Positions 8,320 through 18,925 of a stretch of DNA of 64,000 bases are shown piece after piece (positions within the stretch are counted from its first letter, which is position 1; each line of letters starts with the position of its first letter). A program made the translations under genes and the position numbers. Source of the stretch: JALZOC01 sp038320555 (GTDB lineage Bacteria > Acidobacteriota > Vicinamibacteria > Vicinamibacterales > 2-12-FULL-66-21); the NCBI GenBank assembly GCA_038320555.1, contig JBBQEJ010000003.1, positions 23,572 to 87,571 of the forward strand, read 5' to 3'. The notes under the pieces were generated by a model. That model was not told the origin of the DNA and searched no databases. It was given only the letters and a program-made list of their open reading frames with translations.

Positions 8320-9839
8320 CTTTCCTCTCGGGCGCGCTGCTCGCACTCAGCTTCCCGAAATTCGGCAATCCAGCATGCGCCTGGCTCGCATTGACGCCGC
8401 TGATCGTGGCCGTGGTCCGCGCGCCGCAGGCTCGCAGCCGGCGTGCGTTCTCCCTTGGCTTGCTTGCCGGCGCGGTGTATTTCGCCGGTACGCTCTACTG
8501 GCTGGTCGAGACGATGACCACGTTTGGCGGGTTGTCGATGGCGCTCGCGGTTCTTGCCGCGGCATTGCTCGTCGCCTACCTTGCGCTCTTTCCGGCGGCG
8601 TTCGCGCTCATCCTTTCGCGGCTTCATAGCGCATTCGGGACCCGCGCGCTTCTTCTCGCGCCGGCGGTCTGGGTCACGACCGAGCTCGGGCGGCAGTATG
8701 TGTGGGACGGTTTTCCGTGGGCGCTGCTGGGGTATAGCCAGGTCACCGTGCTCCCGGTCGCACAGGCCGCTTCGCTCTTTGGCGTCTACGGCCTCTCGGC
8801 GTTGCTGGGCCTCACGGCCAGCGGCGCGGCGTTCGTCATCATCGATCGGGGCCGCGCGCGCTGGCTCGTCGCCGGATCGATCGCGGGCTTGCTGGCGATT
8901 ACGACGCTCTGGGGGCAGGCGCGTTTGAGATCCTCGGATCTGCTGACACACGGCGAGCCGGTTCGGGTTGCCGTCATTCAAGGCAACGTGGCGCAGGAGG
9001 AGAAATGGAATCCGGCGAACCGTCAGGCGATTACCGACCGCTACATCACGATGACGCGGCAGGCGCTCGCGCAGGGGGCCACTTTCATCATGTGGCCCGA
9101 ATCTGCCACGCCGCTTCCGTTCGAGCAGGACATCCCCGGCGGCTCCGCAATCCGGCGCATCGCGATCGAATCACACGCCACCCTGCTCGTCGGCAGCGAT
9201 CAGGTCGAGCCGATCAAGACCGCGACGCCGTCCGACAAGGAGCAGTCGCGCTACTACAACGCGGCATATCTCGTCCGGCCTGACGGCAGCGTCGGGGCCG
9301 TGTATCGCAAGATGCACCTCGTGCCCTTCGGGGAATACGTTCCGCTGCAGTCAGTGTTGTTCTTTGCGGGGCCCATCATCGGTGCCCTGGCCGACTTTTC
9401 CTCGTTCACACCAGGCGACGTGCCGGTACTGCTGCCGATCGGCCGTCATCCGATCAGCACGGCCATCTGCTACGAGGTCATTTATTCGAACCTGATCCGT
9501 CAATTCGTCCGCGACGGCAGCGAGCTGTTGACGACGATCACGAACGATGCCTGGTACGGGCGGTCGTCGGCCGCGTACCAGCATTGGGACCAGGCGTCGA
9601 TGCGCGCCATCGAGGAAGGGCGATACCTCGCCCGCGCCGCCAATACCGGCATCAGCGGCTTCGTCGATCCGTACGGCCGTATCATCACCAGGACCGCCCT
9701 GTTCGAACCGGCGGTCGTCGTCCGGGACATCCGGTTCCTGACGGATCGGACGATCTATAACCGGATCGGCGATTTGGTGGCCTGGCTGTCGGTGGCGTTG
9801 ACAGCCGCCGCGCTTCTCGGGGCTGCGCGAGTCAGATAA
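8304..9839 (+). CDS. lnt: Apolipoprotein N-acyltransferase (probable CTG start)
   Basis: Inner-membrane enzyme adding the third acyl chain to lipoproteins. After several membrane helices comes a carbon-nitrogen hydrolase domain with the Glu-Lys-Cys catalytic set: MWPESATP, YRKMHLVPFGEYVPL and STAICYEVIYSNL. The conserved first helix (LAFLSGALLALSFPKFGNPA) is encoded upstream of the first TTG (8391), and no ATG, GTG or TTG lies in that open stretch, which begins at 8256. The best placed codon is CTG 8304, inside the SPOR gene's end, with purine-rich GAAGGAAG at 8283-8290. This gives 511 aa, the normal Lnt length. The start is inferred; the function is secure. Confidence 0.9.
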   Translation: MDYALAFLSGALLALSFPKFGNPACAWLALTPLIVAVVRAPQARSRRAFSLGLLAGAVYFAGTLYWLVETMTTFGGLSMALAVLAAALLVAYLALFPAAFALILSRLHSAFGTRALLLAPAVWVTTELGRQYVWDGFPWALLGYSQVTVLPVAQAASLFGVYGLSALLGLTASGAAFVIIDRGRARWLVAGSIAGLLAITTLWGQARLRSSDLLTHGEPVRVAVIQGNVAQEEKWNPANRQAITDRYITMTRQALAQGATFIMWPESATPLPFEQDIPGGSAIRRIAIESHATLLVGSDQVEPIKTATPSDKEQSRYYNAAYLVRPDGSVGAVYRKMHLVPFGEYVPLQSVLFFAGPIIGALADFSSFTPGDVPVLLPIGRHPISTAICYEVIYSNLIRQFVRDGSELLTTITNDAWYGRSSAAYQHWDQASMRAIEEGRYLARAANTGISGFVDPYGRIITRTALFEPAVVVRDIRFLTDRTIYNRIGDLVAWLSVALTAAALLGAARVR

Positions 9840-9880
9840 ACTGTGGAGTTGACGAAGGGAACGGATTCACAACGAAGAAA

Positions 9881-10011
9881 CGAAGTAAACGGAGACGAAC
9901 GAAGGAGAACACAGCCGTCAGGCGCCTCCCGCCGCCTGGGTCTACGTTTCCACGGCGGGAGCGCCTGGCGGCTGTTTCCTCGTTCGCCTTCGTTAGCTCC
10001 GTTCCTTCGTT
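9881..10011. repeat. Long intergenic inverted repeat between lnt and prfB
   Basis: The left arm (9881-9934) is a run of CGAAG/GGAG words ending in ACAGCCG and CTCCCGCCG. The right arm (9953-10011) carries the reverse complements CGGCGGGAG (9953-9961) and CGGCTGT (9969-9975) followed by CGTT/CTTCG words. The arms are about 55 bp, imperfect, with an 18-nt centre. It could fold as one large hairpin ahead of prfB. No gene is present in this 214-bp gap. Confidence 0.85.
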
Positions 10012-10053
10012 TTGAACCCGTATTCTTCGCCATCTCTGTTAGCAGTCAGATTT

Positions 10054-11188
10054 ATGGCTATACAACTCGACGAACAGCTTCGCAGGTATCAGGACCTTGC
10101 GCGCCGCGCATCCGATCTGCGGAGCTATCTTTGACGCCGCACATCCCGCGGAAGAGCTTTCGACCATAGAACAGCGCGTTTCGCAACCCGACTTCTGGAA
10201 GGACCAGGCGGGGGCGCAGAAACTGCTCCAGCGCCGGCGCCGGCTCGAGGAGGACCGCGATCTCGCCGAATCGCTGCGGGCGCGGGCGGAGGATCTGGCC
10301 GTGCTCGTCGAATGGGCCGAAAGCGGTGAGCCCGTTCTCGAGGATCTCGCGCGGGGGCTCGACGATCTGTCGACCGTCGTGGATGCGGGCGAGACCAAGA
10401 AGATGCTCGGCGGCGAGCACGATCGAAAGAACGCGATCGTGACCATCCATCCCGGCGCGGGCGGCACCGAGTCGCAGGACTGGGCGGAGATGCTGCTCCG
10501 GATGTATCTGCGGTGGTCGGAGCGGCGCGGCTTCAAGCGCGATGTGATCGACCTGCAGCCCGGCGACGAGGCAGGCATCAAGAGCGCGACGATGACGATC
10601 GTCGGCGAGTACGCGTACGGAATGATGCTGGCGGAAGCCGGCGTGCACCGGCTCGTGCGAATCTCGCCGTACGATCAGGCGTCGCGGCGTCACACGTCCT
10701 TCGCGTCGGTGTTCGTCTGGCCCGAACTGCCCGAGGACGTCGACGTCGAGATCGATGAAAAGGATCTCCGCATCGATACCTACCGATCGAGCGGCGCCGG
10801 CGGCCAGCACGTCAACGTGACGGACTCGGCGGTGCGCATCACGCACCTCCCCACGAACATCGTCGTGTCGTCCCAGAACGAGCGATCCCAGCACCGCAAT
10901 CGTGATTCCGCGATGAAGGTCCTGAAATCGCGCCTCTTCGATCTGAAGCTGAAGGAGCAGCAGGCGAAGCTGGATCAGCTCGGCGGGGAAAAGAAGGACA
11001 TCGCCTTCGGCCACCAGATCCGCAGTTACGTACTTCACCCGTATCAGCTGATCAAGGACCACCGCACGAAGGAAGAAGTCGGGGACGTGAACCGCGTGCT
11101 GGACGGCGACATCGACGGCTTCATCAAGAGCTATTTGATGAAGAAGGCCTCAGGGACGCTCGGGCAGGCCGCGCCTGAGGAAGATTGA
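10054..11188 (+). CDS. prfB: Peptide chain release factor 2, with programmed +1 frameshift
   Basis: RF2 terminates translation at UGA and UAA. Frame 0 runs from ATG 10054 for 26 codons to an in-frame TGA (10132-10134); reading continues from GAC at 10133, so the CDS is join(10054..10131,10133..11188), about 377 aa. After the shift come the coiled-coil domain, the decoding tripeptide region VRISPYDQASRRHTSF, and the catalytic SGAGGQHVNVTDSAVRITH with GGQ. The usual SPF tripeptide reads SPY here. The C-terminal YVLHPYQLIKDHRT is typical. The frameshift makes expression self-regulated by RF2 level. Confidence 0.95.
10121..10135 (+). promoter_or_regulatory. RF2 programmed +1 frameshift site
   Basis: GGAGC TAT CTT TGA C: a Shine-Dalgarno-like GGAG a few bases upstream of the slippery CTT followed by the UGA stop and C. 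This is the canonical bacterial RF2 autoregulation signal. Low RF2 lets the ribosome slip on CTT into the +1 frame and make full-length RF2. Confidence 0.95.
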
Positions 11189-11353
11189 GCGTCGCGGGTG
11201 ATTACTGTCTTTGCGTGAGCGGTGAATGCGACCCAGCGTCACCGTGGTGAACGGGTTCGCAAACTCCCCTCGAGAGGTGACATCCGTTGCCGCGCAGAGG
11301 CGGGCGCGCCGCCAGCCCCGCGCATCTCGTTCTTGCTCCCGCGGACGTGGGGT

Positions 11354-11381
11354 CCCCGACGCGCACGCTTGCGCGTTGGGG
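11354..11381. terminator. Hairpin between convergent prfB and mrcA
   Basis: CCCCGACGCGCA (11354-11365), a CGCT loop, then TGCGCGTTGGGG (11370-11381): a 12-bp stem with one G-U pair. It is the strongest structure in the 273-bp gap where prfB (plus) and mrcA (minus) converge. There is no T-run on either side, so factor-independent termination is not certain. The rest of the gap shows no gene. Confidence 0.55.
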
Positions 11382-11461
11382 TAGCGTTGCGCCCACTGCC
11401 CAGCTCGAAGCTGATCGCGAGCACGTCGAAGGGTCAGCAATCGCCAATCAACAATTCACGT

Positions 11462-13717
11462 TCACCGAATCGACCCGGGCTGGGTGCCGGCGATGAACGC
11501 TTCGGAGATGGCGCCCGCCGTGCCCTCAACCTCGGGATTGCCCGACGTCTTGTCCACTGTCACAAAGACGATGTTGCCCGGAGGGGGGAACATGGGCAGG
11601 TCCTTGCGGTCGCCAATCCACGCCTTCATGATGTCCATCCAGATTGGCAGCGCCGCCTCGGCGCCTGTTTGATTCGACCCGATTGGCTTTTTCTGATCGA
11701 GGCCGACCCACACGCCGATCGTGATGTCCGGATCGAACCCGATGAACCACGCGTCCGTGTAGTCGTCGGTGGTTCCGGTCTTGCCCCCGAGCGGCCAGTT
11801 GAGGGACGCGGCTTTGGCCGCGGTTCCCCGTTGCACGACGCCGCGCAGGAGGTTGGTCATGACGAAGGCGGTGTCGGCCCGGATCGCCTCCTTGGGCTCG
11901 GGCCGATTCTCTTCGAGCACGTTTCCGTCGCGATCCGACACCTTGAGAATCGGATACGGACGCATGCGCACGCCCTGGTTCGGGAACACGGAATATGCGC
12001 TCGTCATTTCCGTGAGCGTGGCCTCGGCCGCGCCGAGCGCGATGGCCAGGTACGGAGGCAGCGGCGAGGCGAGGCCTAGCTTGCGGGCGTACTGAATCAC
12101 GTGTGCCGGACCCAACTGTTCCATCACGCGCACCGCCGGCACGTTCCGCGACTCTTCGAGCGCGTGGCGCAGCGTGATCGGCCCTTCGAACTTCCGGTCG
12201 TAGTTCATCGGTGTGTAGACTGGCGATCCTGGTCCGCCCGGAAAACTCGACGGGGTATCAATGATGATCGTCGTCGGCGTGTAGCCCCGATCGATGGCCG
12301 CCGTGTACACGATTGGCTTGAAGGCGGACCCGACTTGGCGGTACGCCTGCGTCGCGCGGTTGAACTTGCTGCGCTCGAAGCTGTAGCCGCCGATCATCGC
12401 GCGAATCTGGCCGCTCCGGTTGTCGATCGCGAGCACCGCCCCCTCGACGAGCGGCGGTTGCTCGAGCGAAGCCGTCGCCGTATGCGCCGCGTCGTCGACG
12501 GTCAACAACCGGGTTTCGACGAGATCTCCGGGCGTGACGAGCTGCGTGCCGGCGGTCTTGCGGGTCCACGCGAATCCTTTGCGATCGATCGTGACGCGGA
12601 GCGAACCCGCGCGCAGCTGGATCGTCGCGCCGTCGGCGCTGGTGACGATCGCGGGGACGAGATCGTTGGCGGCCATCGGGCGTTCCCATCGCGCATGCCG
12701 GAATGTCTCGAGGGTCTGTCCGTCGGCTACCACGTTCCGGCGAGGCTTGCGGAACCCCCGGCGTTTGTCGATCCGGCGCAGCCCGTCGTCGAGCGCGCGA
12801 TTCGCGGCTTCCTGAAGGTGGACGTCGAGGCCGGTCTGCACCGAGAGGCCGTTTTCGTAGAGGCGCTTGGCGCCGTAACGCGCTTCCAGCACCTTCCGCA
12901 CTTCTTCGAGGAAATACGGTGCGACAGACGGCTGGCCGGACGGCTCGCCTCGCAGCACGATCGGCTTCTTCCTGGCTTCTTCCGCGGCGGCGGGCGTGAT
13001 GAACCCGACTTCAGCCATGCGGCCGAGCGTGTAGTTCCGGCGCCGAAGCGCGGCGTCCATGTTCACGTACGGACTCTGCCGCACGTTGCCCTGGAGAATG
13101 CCGGCGATGAGCGCGGCCTCTTCGACGGTGAGATCTTTTGCAGACTTTCCGAAATACAGCCGCGACGCGGCCTCGACGCCGTAGACGCCGTGGCCGAAGT
13201 ACATCTGATTGCAGTAGAGGGTGAAAATCTCGTGCTTGGTGTAGCGCTTCTCGATACGGATCGCGAGGAGCGCCTCCTTGATCTTGCGTTCCCAGGTCTT
13301 CTCATCGGTCAGAAACAACTTGCGCGCGAGCTGTTGTGTCAGCGTGCTGGCGCCGGCCGCTTTCCGCCGCTCTATGATGTCTTTCATGAGCGTGGCCACG
13401 ATCCGCGGAATGCTGAGGCCGATGTGCTGCTCGAACTGGTCGTCCTCCGCGGCCATGATCGCCTGCCGCAGATTCGGCGAGATCGCCTCGTACGGGATGA
13501 CCTCGCGCCGCTGGATTGCGAACTCGCCGACCACTTCACCGCGGGATCCGTACACTCGCGTGATCGTGCTCGGCGCGTAGTCATCCAGCGCCGAGATCTG
13601 GGGGAGATCGCCGGCGTACGCGAAGATGACGCCCGTCGTGATTCCGAGGAGCGCGGCGATGAGGAAGAGCGCAATGAAGCCGGCGTTGCGCGCGAGCTTG
13701 ACTACGTATGTGGCCAT
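11462..13717 (-). CDS. mrcA: Penicillin-binding protein 1A, bifunctional peptidoglycan synthase
   Basis: 751 residues, starting at the ATG (13717) just before the single membrane anchor (AGFIALFLIAALLGITTGVIF). The GT51 glycosyltransferase domain follows, with AAEDDQFEQHIG (catalytic Glu91) and GASTLTQQLARKLFL. The transpeptidase domain has the nucleophile motif GSAFK, and KTG in LGGKTGTTDDYTDAWFIG. It polymerises and cross-links glycan strands in the periplasm. It is transcribed towards prfB. Upstream lies the PIN/AbrB pair on the same strand, whose stop is 28 bp from this start. Confidence 0.95.
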   Translation of the reverse strand: MATYVVKLARNAGFIALFLIAALLGITTGVIFAYAGDLPQISALDDYAPSTITRVYGSRGEVVGEFAIQRREVIPYEAISPNLRQAIMAAEDDQFEQHIGLSIPRIVATLMKDIIERRKAAGASTLTQQLARKLFLTDEKTWERKIKEALLAIRIEKRYTKHEIFTLYCNQMYFGHGVYGVEAASRLYFGKSAKDLTVEEAALIAGILQGNVRQSPYVNMDAALRRRNYTLGRMAEVGFITPAAAEEARKKPIVLRGEPSGQPSVAPYFLEEVRKVLEARYGAKRLYENGLSVQTGLDVHLQEAANRALDDGLRRIDKRRGFRKPRRNVVADGQTLETFRHARWERPMAANDLVPAIVTSADGATIQLRAGSLRVTIDRKGFAWTRKTAGTQLVTPGDLVETRLLTVDDAAHTATASLEQPPLVEGAVLAIDNRSGQIRAMIGGYSFERSKFNRATQAYRQVGSAFKPIVYTAAIDRGYTPTTIIIDTPSSFPGGPGSPVYTPMNYDRKFEGPITLRHALEESRNVPAVRVMEQLGPAHVIQYARKLGLASPLPPYLAIALGAAEATLTEMTSAYSVFPNQGVRMRPYPILKVSDRDGNVLEENRPEPKEAIRADTAFVMTNLLRGVVQRGTAAKAASLNWPLGGKTGTTDDYTDAWFIGFDPDITIGVWVGLDQKKPIGSNQTGAEAALPIWMDIMKAWIGDRKDLPMFPPPGNIVFVTVDKTSGNPEVEGTAGAISEAFIAGTQPGSIR

Positions 13718-13745
13718 GATGGGTGCTGACTGCTTTCGATCGATC

Positions 13746-14234
13746 TTAACCCCGGCGGCTCTTGAGGGCCTTGAGAAATTCCGCTGGTGTTTCCACGCGG
13801 ATGCCGTACCGGAGCGTCGCGAGGAAGTGACGCCGGTTATCTGTAACGATGACGCCGGCCCCGGCGGCGCGCGCCACCTCGGCAATGTGCGCGTCGTAGA
13901 TCCGTCCCCCGGCCGTGTTGTCCTGGGCTGCCGCGTGCAGCAGATGCACGCGATCGGCCGCCGGCAGATCGTAGACAGCCATCCGCCCGAACACCTCGTC
14001 CTGGAGAAGTCGAGCGGCGTCCACGGGCGTCAGTCTGAATTCGGAAGGGAGCCTGGTTGCGACCGAGAAGAACTCGAGGCAACAGTGCCACGCAGTGGCA
14101 GGTGACTGGATGGTCTTCTCTGCCACGGCGTGCAGAACGGACTGAGCGGGCGCGCTCTGCGGGCCGAAATCCAGCATGCCCGCCAGGAGCACGCTCGTAT
14201 CGAGGAAGCTTGTCGCGATGCCTGTTACGGCCAT
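13746..14234 (-). CDS. PIN-domain ribonuclease toxin, VapC-like
   Basis: 162 residues. The acidic PIN active site is complete: Asp in TSFLDTSVLL, Glu in CLEFFSVATRL, Asp in GRIYDAHIAEVA, and Asp in VIVTDNRRHF. PIN toxins cut RNA with Mg2+ and arrest translation. The start overlaps the 3' end of the AbrB-type gene by 10 bp, the normal antitoxin-toxin arrangement. The set lies between mrcA and a repeat-rich gap. VapC subfamily is inferred from partner type; the RNA target is unknown. Confidence 0.88.
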   Translation of the reverse strand: MAVTGIATSFLDTSVLLAGMLDFGPQSAPAQSVLHAVAEKTIQSPATAWHCCLEFFSVATRLPSEFRLTPVDAARLLQDEVFGRMAVYDLPAADRVHLLHAAAQDNTAGGRIYDAHIAEVARAAGAGVIVTDNRRHFLATLRYGIRVETPAEFLKALKSRRG

Positions 14235-14479
14235 CGGTTGCGCTCTTCTTCGATGAGCGCGGCGATGTCGATTCCGGGGCGCACGTCGGCGGCAACCGTG
14301 GGCCGCGCGACGGTACGACGGCCAACTTTGACGAGCCGGGGACCCGGGGCGACGCGTTCGAGCCGGATGCCGAACTCGTCGACGGTGATCTCGAGCTCGG
14401 TACCAGGCGTCAGGCCGGCGCGGTCCCTGATGCCCGCCGGGATGACCACTCGACCTGCCTTGTCGATGGTGGTTTTCAT
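14225..14479 (-). CDS. SpoVT/AbrB-type antitoxin
   Basis: 84 residues from ATG 14479. The first 45 form the swapped-hairpin AbrB DNA-binding domain (MKTTIDKAGRVVIPAGIRD, then LTPGTELEITVDEFGIRLE). The tail (DIAALIEEERNRWP) is the likely toxin-neutralising segment. It precedes and overlaps the PIN toxin by 10 bp. Such antitoxins bind and repress their own promoter; GGTATC..ATACC symmetry (GGTATCAGAATACC, 14480-14493) directly upstream of the start codon is a plausible operator. Confidence 0.85.
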   Translation of the reverse strand: MKTTIDKAGRVVIPAGIRDRAGLTPGTELEITVDEFGIRLERVAPGPRLVKVGRRTVARPTVAADVRPGIDIAALIEEERNRWP

Positions 14480-14493
14480 GGTATCAGAATACC
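14480..14493. promoter_or_regulatory. Possible operator of the AbrB/PIN pair
   Basis: GGTATCAGAATACC is a near-perfect palindrome (GGTAT, four-base centre, ATACC) touching the antitoxin start codon. A site at this place would let the AbrB-type antitoxin autoregulate. This is inferred from symmetry and position only. Confidence 0.45.
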
Positions 14494-14524
14494 ATGAACC
14501 ACATTCATGGCTTGTCCTTCCAAG

Positions 14525-14600
14525 TGGCTTGTCCTTCCGCCTGAAGGCGGAAGCCACGTGTTTTCTCACATTTGTGGCTTCCGCCTTCAGGCGGAAGGGT
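14525..14600. repeat. Two inverted copies of the CTTCCGCCT/AGGCGGAAG palindrome
   Basis: Copy A: CTTCCGCCT (14534-14542), GA, AGGCGGAAG (14545-14553), flanked by GTGGCTT and AAGCCAC. Copy B: CTTCCGCCT (14578-14586), TC, AGGCGGAAG (14589-14597), preceded by GTGGC. The copies lie in opposite orientation 24 bp apart, so each can fold alone or with the other. It belongs to the same family as the repeats at 26588, 28118 and 46650. Confidence 0.9.
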
Positions 14601-14636
14601 CACCAAGGCGACGGATACGCTCACGCGGAGAACCGG

Positions 14637-16667
14637 CTACCGCCCGCCGCCGCGTCTGACGGCCCCCCCGGATGACGGTTGCCCGCCCGGCCGCGCGCGA
14701 CCCTGATTCGGCGCGCTGCGATTGTCGGGTGCGGGCGCATTGCGGTCAGTTCCGGGGCTCGAGCGTTCGGGGGCCGCTGGACGCGCGCTTTCGGGTGGGG
14801 GCCCCGAGGGGCGATCGTTTGCCGGAGCCCGGCGCTCGATGCCGCCAGAAGGGCGGGCCTCGGGTGCTGAGGGCCTGGCGGACTCCGGACCGTTCGGCGA
14901 TGCGCCGCCGTAAGGACGAGCCGATTCAGGTGCCCGCGGGATCGCGGTGCCGTACGGCCGATACTCCGGCCGCGGATTGGCGCCCGGCTCCGACCGATCC
15001 GGAATACGACGTCCGTAGTCACGATAGCCTGGCGCGGCACTGTCTTCCGCGCGGGGGGTTGCGGGAACACCGCGCTCGGCTCCGTAAGCTCGCTGCGAGG
15101 GAATGGGGACCCCGTACGTCGAGTTTTCACGCGGCACAGCCCGGCGGCCGACAGCCGGATCGCGCTCGACATTTGACGACGGCGTGCCCGCGGCCGGGTT
15201 GCGTCGGCCCGGATCGCCTGCGTCGCGGGCGTTGCTGTCCATGGGGCTTCGGCGGGCGAGGCCAGGCTCGCGCGCGGCGCGCCCCGGCGTGCTCTCTACA
15301 ACCGAGCTGCGAGGCTGTCCGACAATCACGCGCGGAGCGCCCGAGCCGACTCGAGATGCGCCCGGTTCGAGGTTCGTGTACACGGGGGAGATCGGCCGCC
15401 GTGACTGCTCCGTACCCGCGACACGAATCGGGGCGCTGGAGCGCGGTACGGCGTATCCGCCGGAATCCGGCGCGGAGCTGCGTGTCACGAACGACTCCCG
15501 CGTCCGCACGTCGAAGGTGCGTCCGGCGACGTAATGCACGGTCACGTAGTCCACGCCGAAGTGACGCCGCGCCACCGCGGTCCACGCACGCCACGGATCG
15601 TAGCCGCGCCCGTAGCCCCCGTAGCCGTTGATGTTGCCGATCTGAAGTACCGGCCGATTGTTCCATCCTAGCGGACACCAGCTGACGTATCCCGGTGCGT
15701 ACGCCCACGAGACCCATGCGGGTCCCCAACTTCGGCCCGGAATCCAGAACCACGTGCCGGCCGATATGCCCCACCGGCCATAGTGATGCGTCGGCCACGC
15801 CCAGGGATCGACGCCGATCCACGTCCATCCATACGGCCGCAGCGTGGCCCAGCGGCCGTTGTAATACGGTCGCCAATCGACCGAGACCCGCGGATACCAG
15901 ACGTAGCCGTACGCGGCTTCGTAGCCCCAGGCGCCGTACCGATCAAAAGACGGCGCGTACGGCCGCACTTCCTCGGGAAGATATTGCGCCGAGACCCCCA
16001 GGCGCTGATCGCGGCGCGCCTCCGACCAGCGATCGAAGCTGTCCCACGACGCCGAGTTGAAGACGTATGCGTAAGACGGCGCGGCATTCGCGCGCGCATA
16101 CGCGCGTTCCCCGGCCCGGAGCGGCGTCCTGCCGTCGTCGTTGACGAGCTCCGCGGCGCCCCGAATGACGGCCAGCTCGATCTCCGCCTCGCGAGCGCCA
16201 TGCAGCACCGCCAGGCGATACTCGCCGGGCTCAGTGATCAAGGCCGACGCCGAGGACGCATCGATGCGATACGACACGCGACGATTCGGGCCCGGTATCG
16301 AGAGCCGGATCCGTCCGTCGAGAAGCCGCACGAGCTCATCGGACTGAAAGTCCAGGGTGGTGTTCGCATCGACATGCAGCGCGCTGCCGTCGGCAAAAAG
16401 AATCTCGACGCGTCCGCCCTGCGTACGCATTCGATCTCCGGCAAGGAGCGGCATGTTGGCCGGGGCAGAATCCGGCTGGCCGTCACGTTCGAGAACGGCC
16501 GCGCCGTCTACAAAGGAGACGTGAGCGGGCGGATCGGCCGCAAGCGACTCGGGGTTGCCGGCCTCTGGTGGCTGGGCCAACGCGAAGGCCGAAGCGCCAA
16601 TCCATAACAGCCCGGCAATGAACGCAATCGCTCGGACACGCGAGACGACACTCAGGAGGCGGGTCAT
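14637..16667 (-). CDS. Secreted FecR-domain protein with W/Y-rich DUF6600-like region
   Basis: 676 residues. Signal peptide (1-31), then a FecR-type beta domain (about 45-200: RMRTQGGRVEILFADGSALH). A tryptophan/tyrosine/glycine-rich middle (about 230-370, YGAWGYEAAYGYVWYPRV and similar repeats) resembles the DUF6600 region of acidobacterial FecR proteins. A long low-complexity tail rich in R, P, S and G follows from about 400 and is probably disordered. It is likely an exported cell-surface or periplasmic protein; no enzyme motif is seen. It is divergent from dnaK across a 195-bp promoter region. FecR here is a domain name, not evidence of iron signalling. Confidence 0.85.
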   Translation of the reverse strand: MTRLLSVVSRVRAIAFIAGLLWIGASAFALAQPPEAGNPESLAADPPAHVSFVDGAAVLERDGQPDSAPANMPLLAGDRMRTQGGRVEILFADGSALHVDANTTLDFQSDELVRLLDGRIRLSIPGPNRRVSYRIDASSASALITEPGEYRLAVLHGAREAEIELAVIRGAAELVNDDGRTPLRAGERAYARANAAPSYAYVFNSASWDSFDRWSEARRDQRLGVSAQYLPEEVRPYAPSFDRYGAWGYEAAYGYVWYPRVSVDWRPYYNGRWATLRPYGWTWIGVDPWAWPTHHYGRWGISAGTWFWIPGRSWGPAWVSWAYAPGYVSWCPLGWNNRPVLQIGNINGYGGYGRGYDPWRAWTAVARRHFGVDYVTVHYVAGRTFDVRTRESFVTRSSAPDSGGYAVPRSSAPIRVAGTEQSRRPISPVYTNLEPGASRVGSGAPRVIVGQPRSSVVESTPGRAAREPGLARRSPMDSNARDAGDPGRRNPAAGTPSSNVERDPAVGRRAVPRENSTYGVPIPSQRAYGAERGVPATPRAEDSAAPGYRDYGRRIPDRSEPGANPRPEYRPYGTAIPRAPESARPYGGASPNGPESARPSAPEARPSGGIERRAPANDRPSGPPPESARPAAPERSSPGTDRNAPAPDNRSAPNQGRARPGGQPSSGGAVRRGGGR

Positions 16668-16775
16668 ACAGACCTCGACGGGGAGCGGCGATCCCCTAAG
16701 CAGCGGTCACGATCCGCTGGAGCAGGCTGGCAACCGTCATTCTACCACGCACTTAGGCGAAGTCCAGCAGTACGG

Positions 16776-16796
16776 CTTGACTAATTAACGCTCACA
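16776..16796 (+). promoter_or_regulatory. HAIR-like operator (HspR site) over the dnaK -35 box
   Basis: CTTGACT (16776-16782), a 7-bp spacer, then GCTCACA (16790-16796). The known HspR consensus is CTTGAGT-N7-ACTCAAG. The left half matches 6 of 7 and the right half 4 of 7, with exactly the right spacing, and the site includes the -35 TTGACT. The hspR gene lies at the end of this operon. Confidence 0.6.
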
Positions 16797-16805
16797 TTTT
16801 ATATT
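16777..16805 (+). promoter_or_regulatory. Sigma-70-type promoter of dnaK
   Basis: -35 TTGACT (16777-16782), 17-bp spacer, -10 TATATT (16800-16805). It has near-consensus boxes, optimal spacing and an AT-rich setting unlike the surrounding GC-rich sequence. A wider TAACG (16786-16790) / CGTTA (16811-16815) symmetry brackets the -10. Confidence 0.75.
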
Positions 16806-16862
16806 ACTAACGTTATAAAGATTTGCCGCATAGCTGAGCGGCAGGACGTGAGGACAAACGGC

Positions 16863-18788
<1,926 letters not shown>

Positions 18789-18793
18789 TGTCT

Positions 18794-18919
18794 GGGTGCC
18801 AGGGGGTGCCAAGGGTGCCAGGGGTGCCAGGGGTGCCACGCGTGCCGGAGGTGCAGCGGTGCTAGTAGGGCCACTCGTGGCACGCAGGGCGCCCGTGGCA
18901 CCCAAGGCACCGATGGCAC
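18794..18919. repeat. Tandem GGGTGCCA words with inverted copies
   Basis: GGGTGCCA occurs five times (18794, 18804, 18813, 18822, 18831) after the dnaK stop. The reverse complement TGGCACCC lies at 18896-18903, with TGGCAC also at 18878 and 18914. The array fills the whole gap up to the dnaJ start and could fold into one long hairpin within the operon, possibly lowering or stabilising downstream message. Confidence 0.9.
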
Positions 18920-18925
18920 TCTGAT

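Noticed and set aside
10058..11062. Long open frame antisense to prfB
   Set aside because: It lies opposite a certain gene, has the low-complexity RRHDD-type composition that GC-rich codon bias gives on the reverse strand, and matches no family.
11189..11461. Small gene in the prfB-mrcA gap
   Set aside because: Frames here have no ribosome site or family features, and the gap is dominated by a hairpin between convergent genes.
16741..16862. CIRCE element for HrcA upstream of dnaK
   Set aside because: No TTAGCACTC-N9-GAGTGCTAA-like sequence is present; the inverted repeat fits HspR better.
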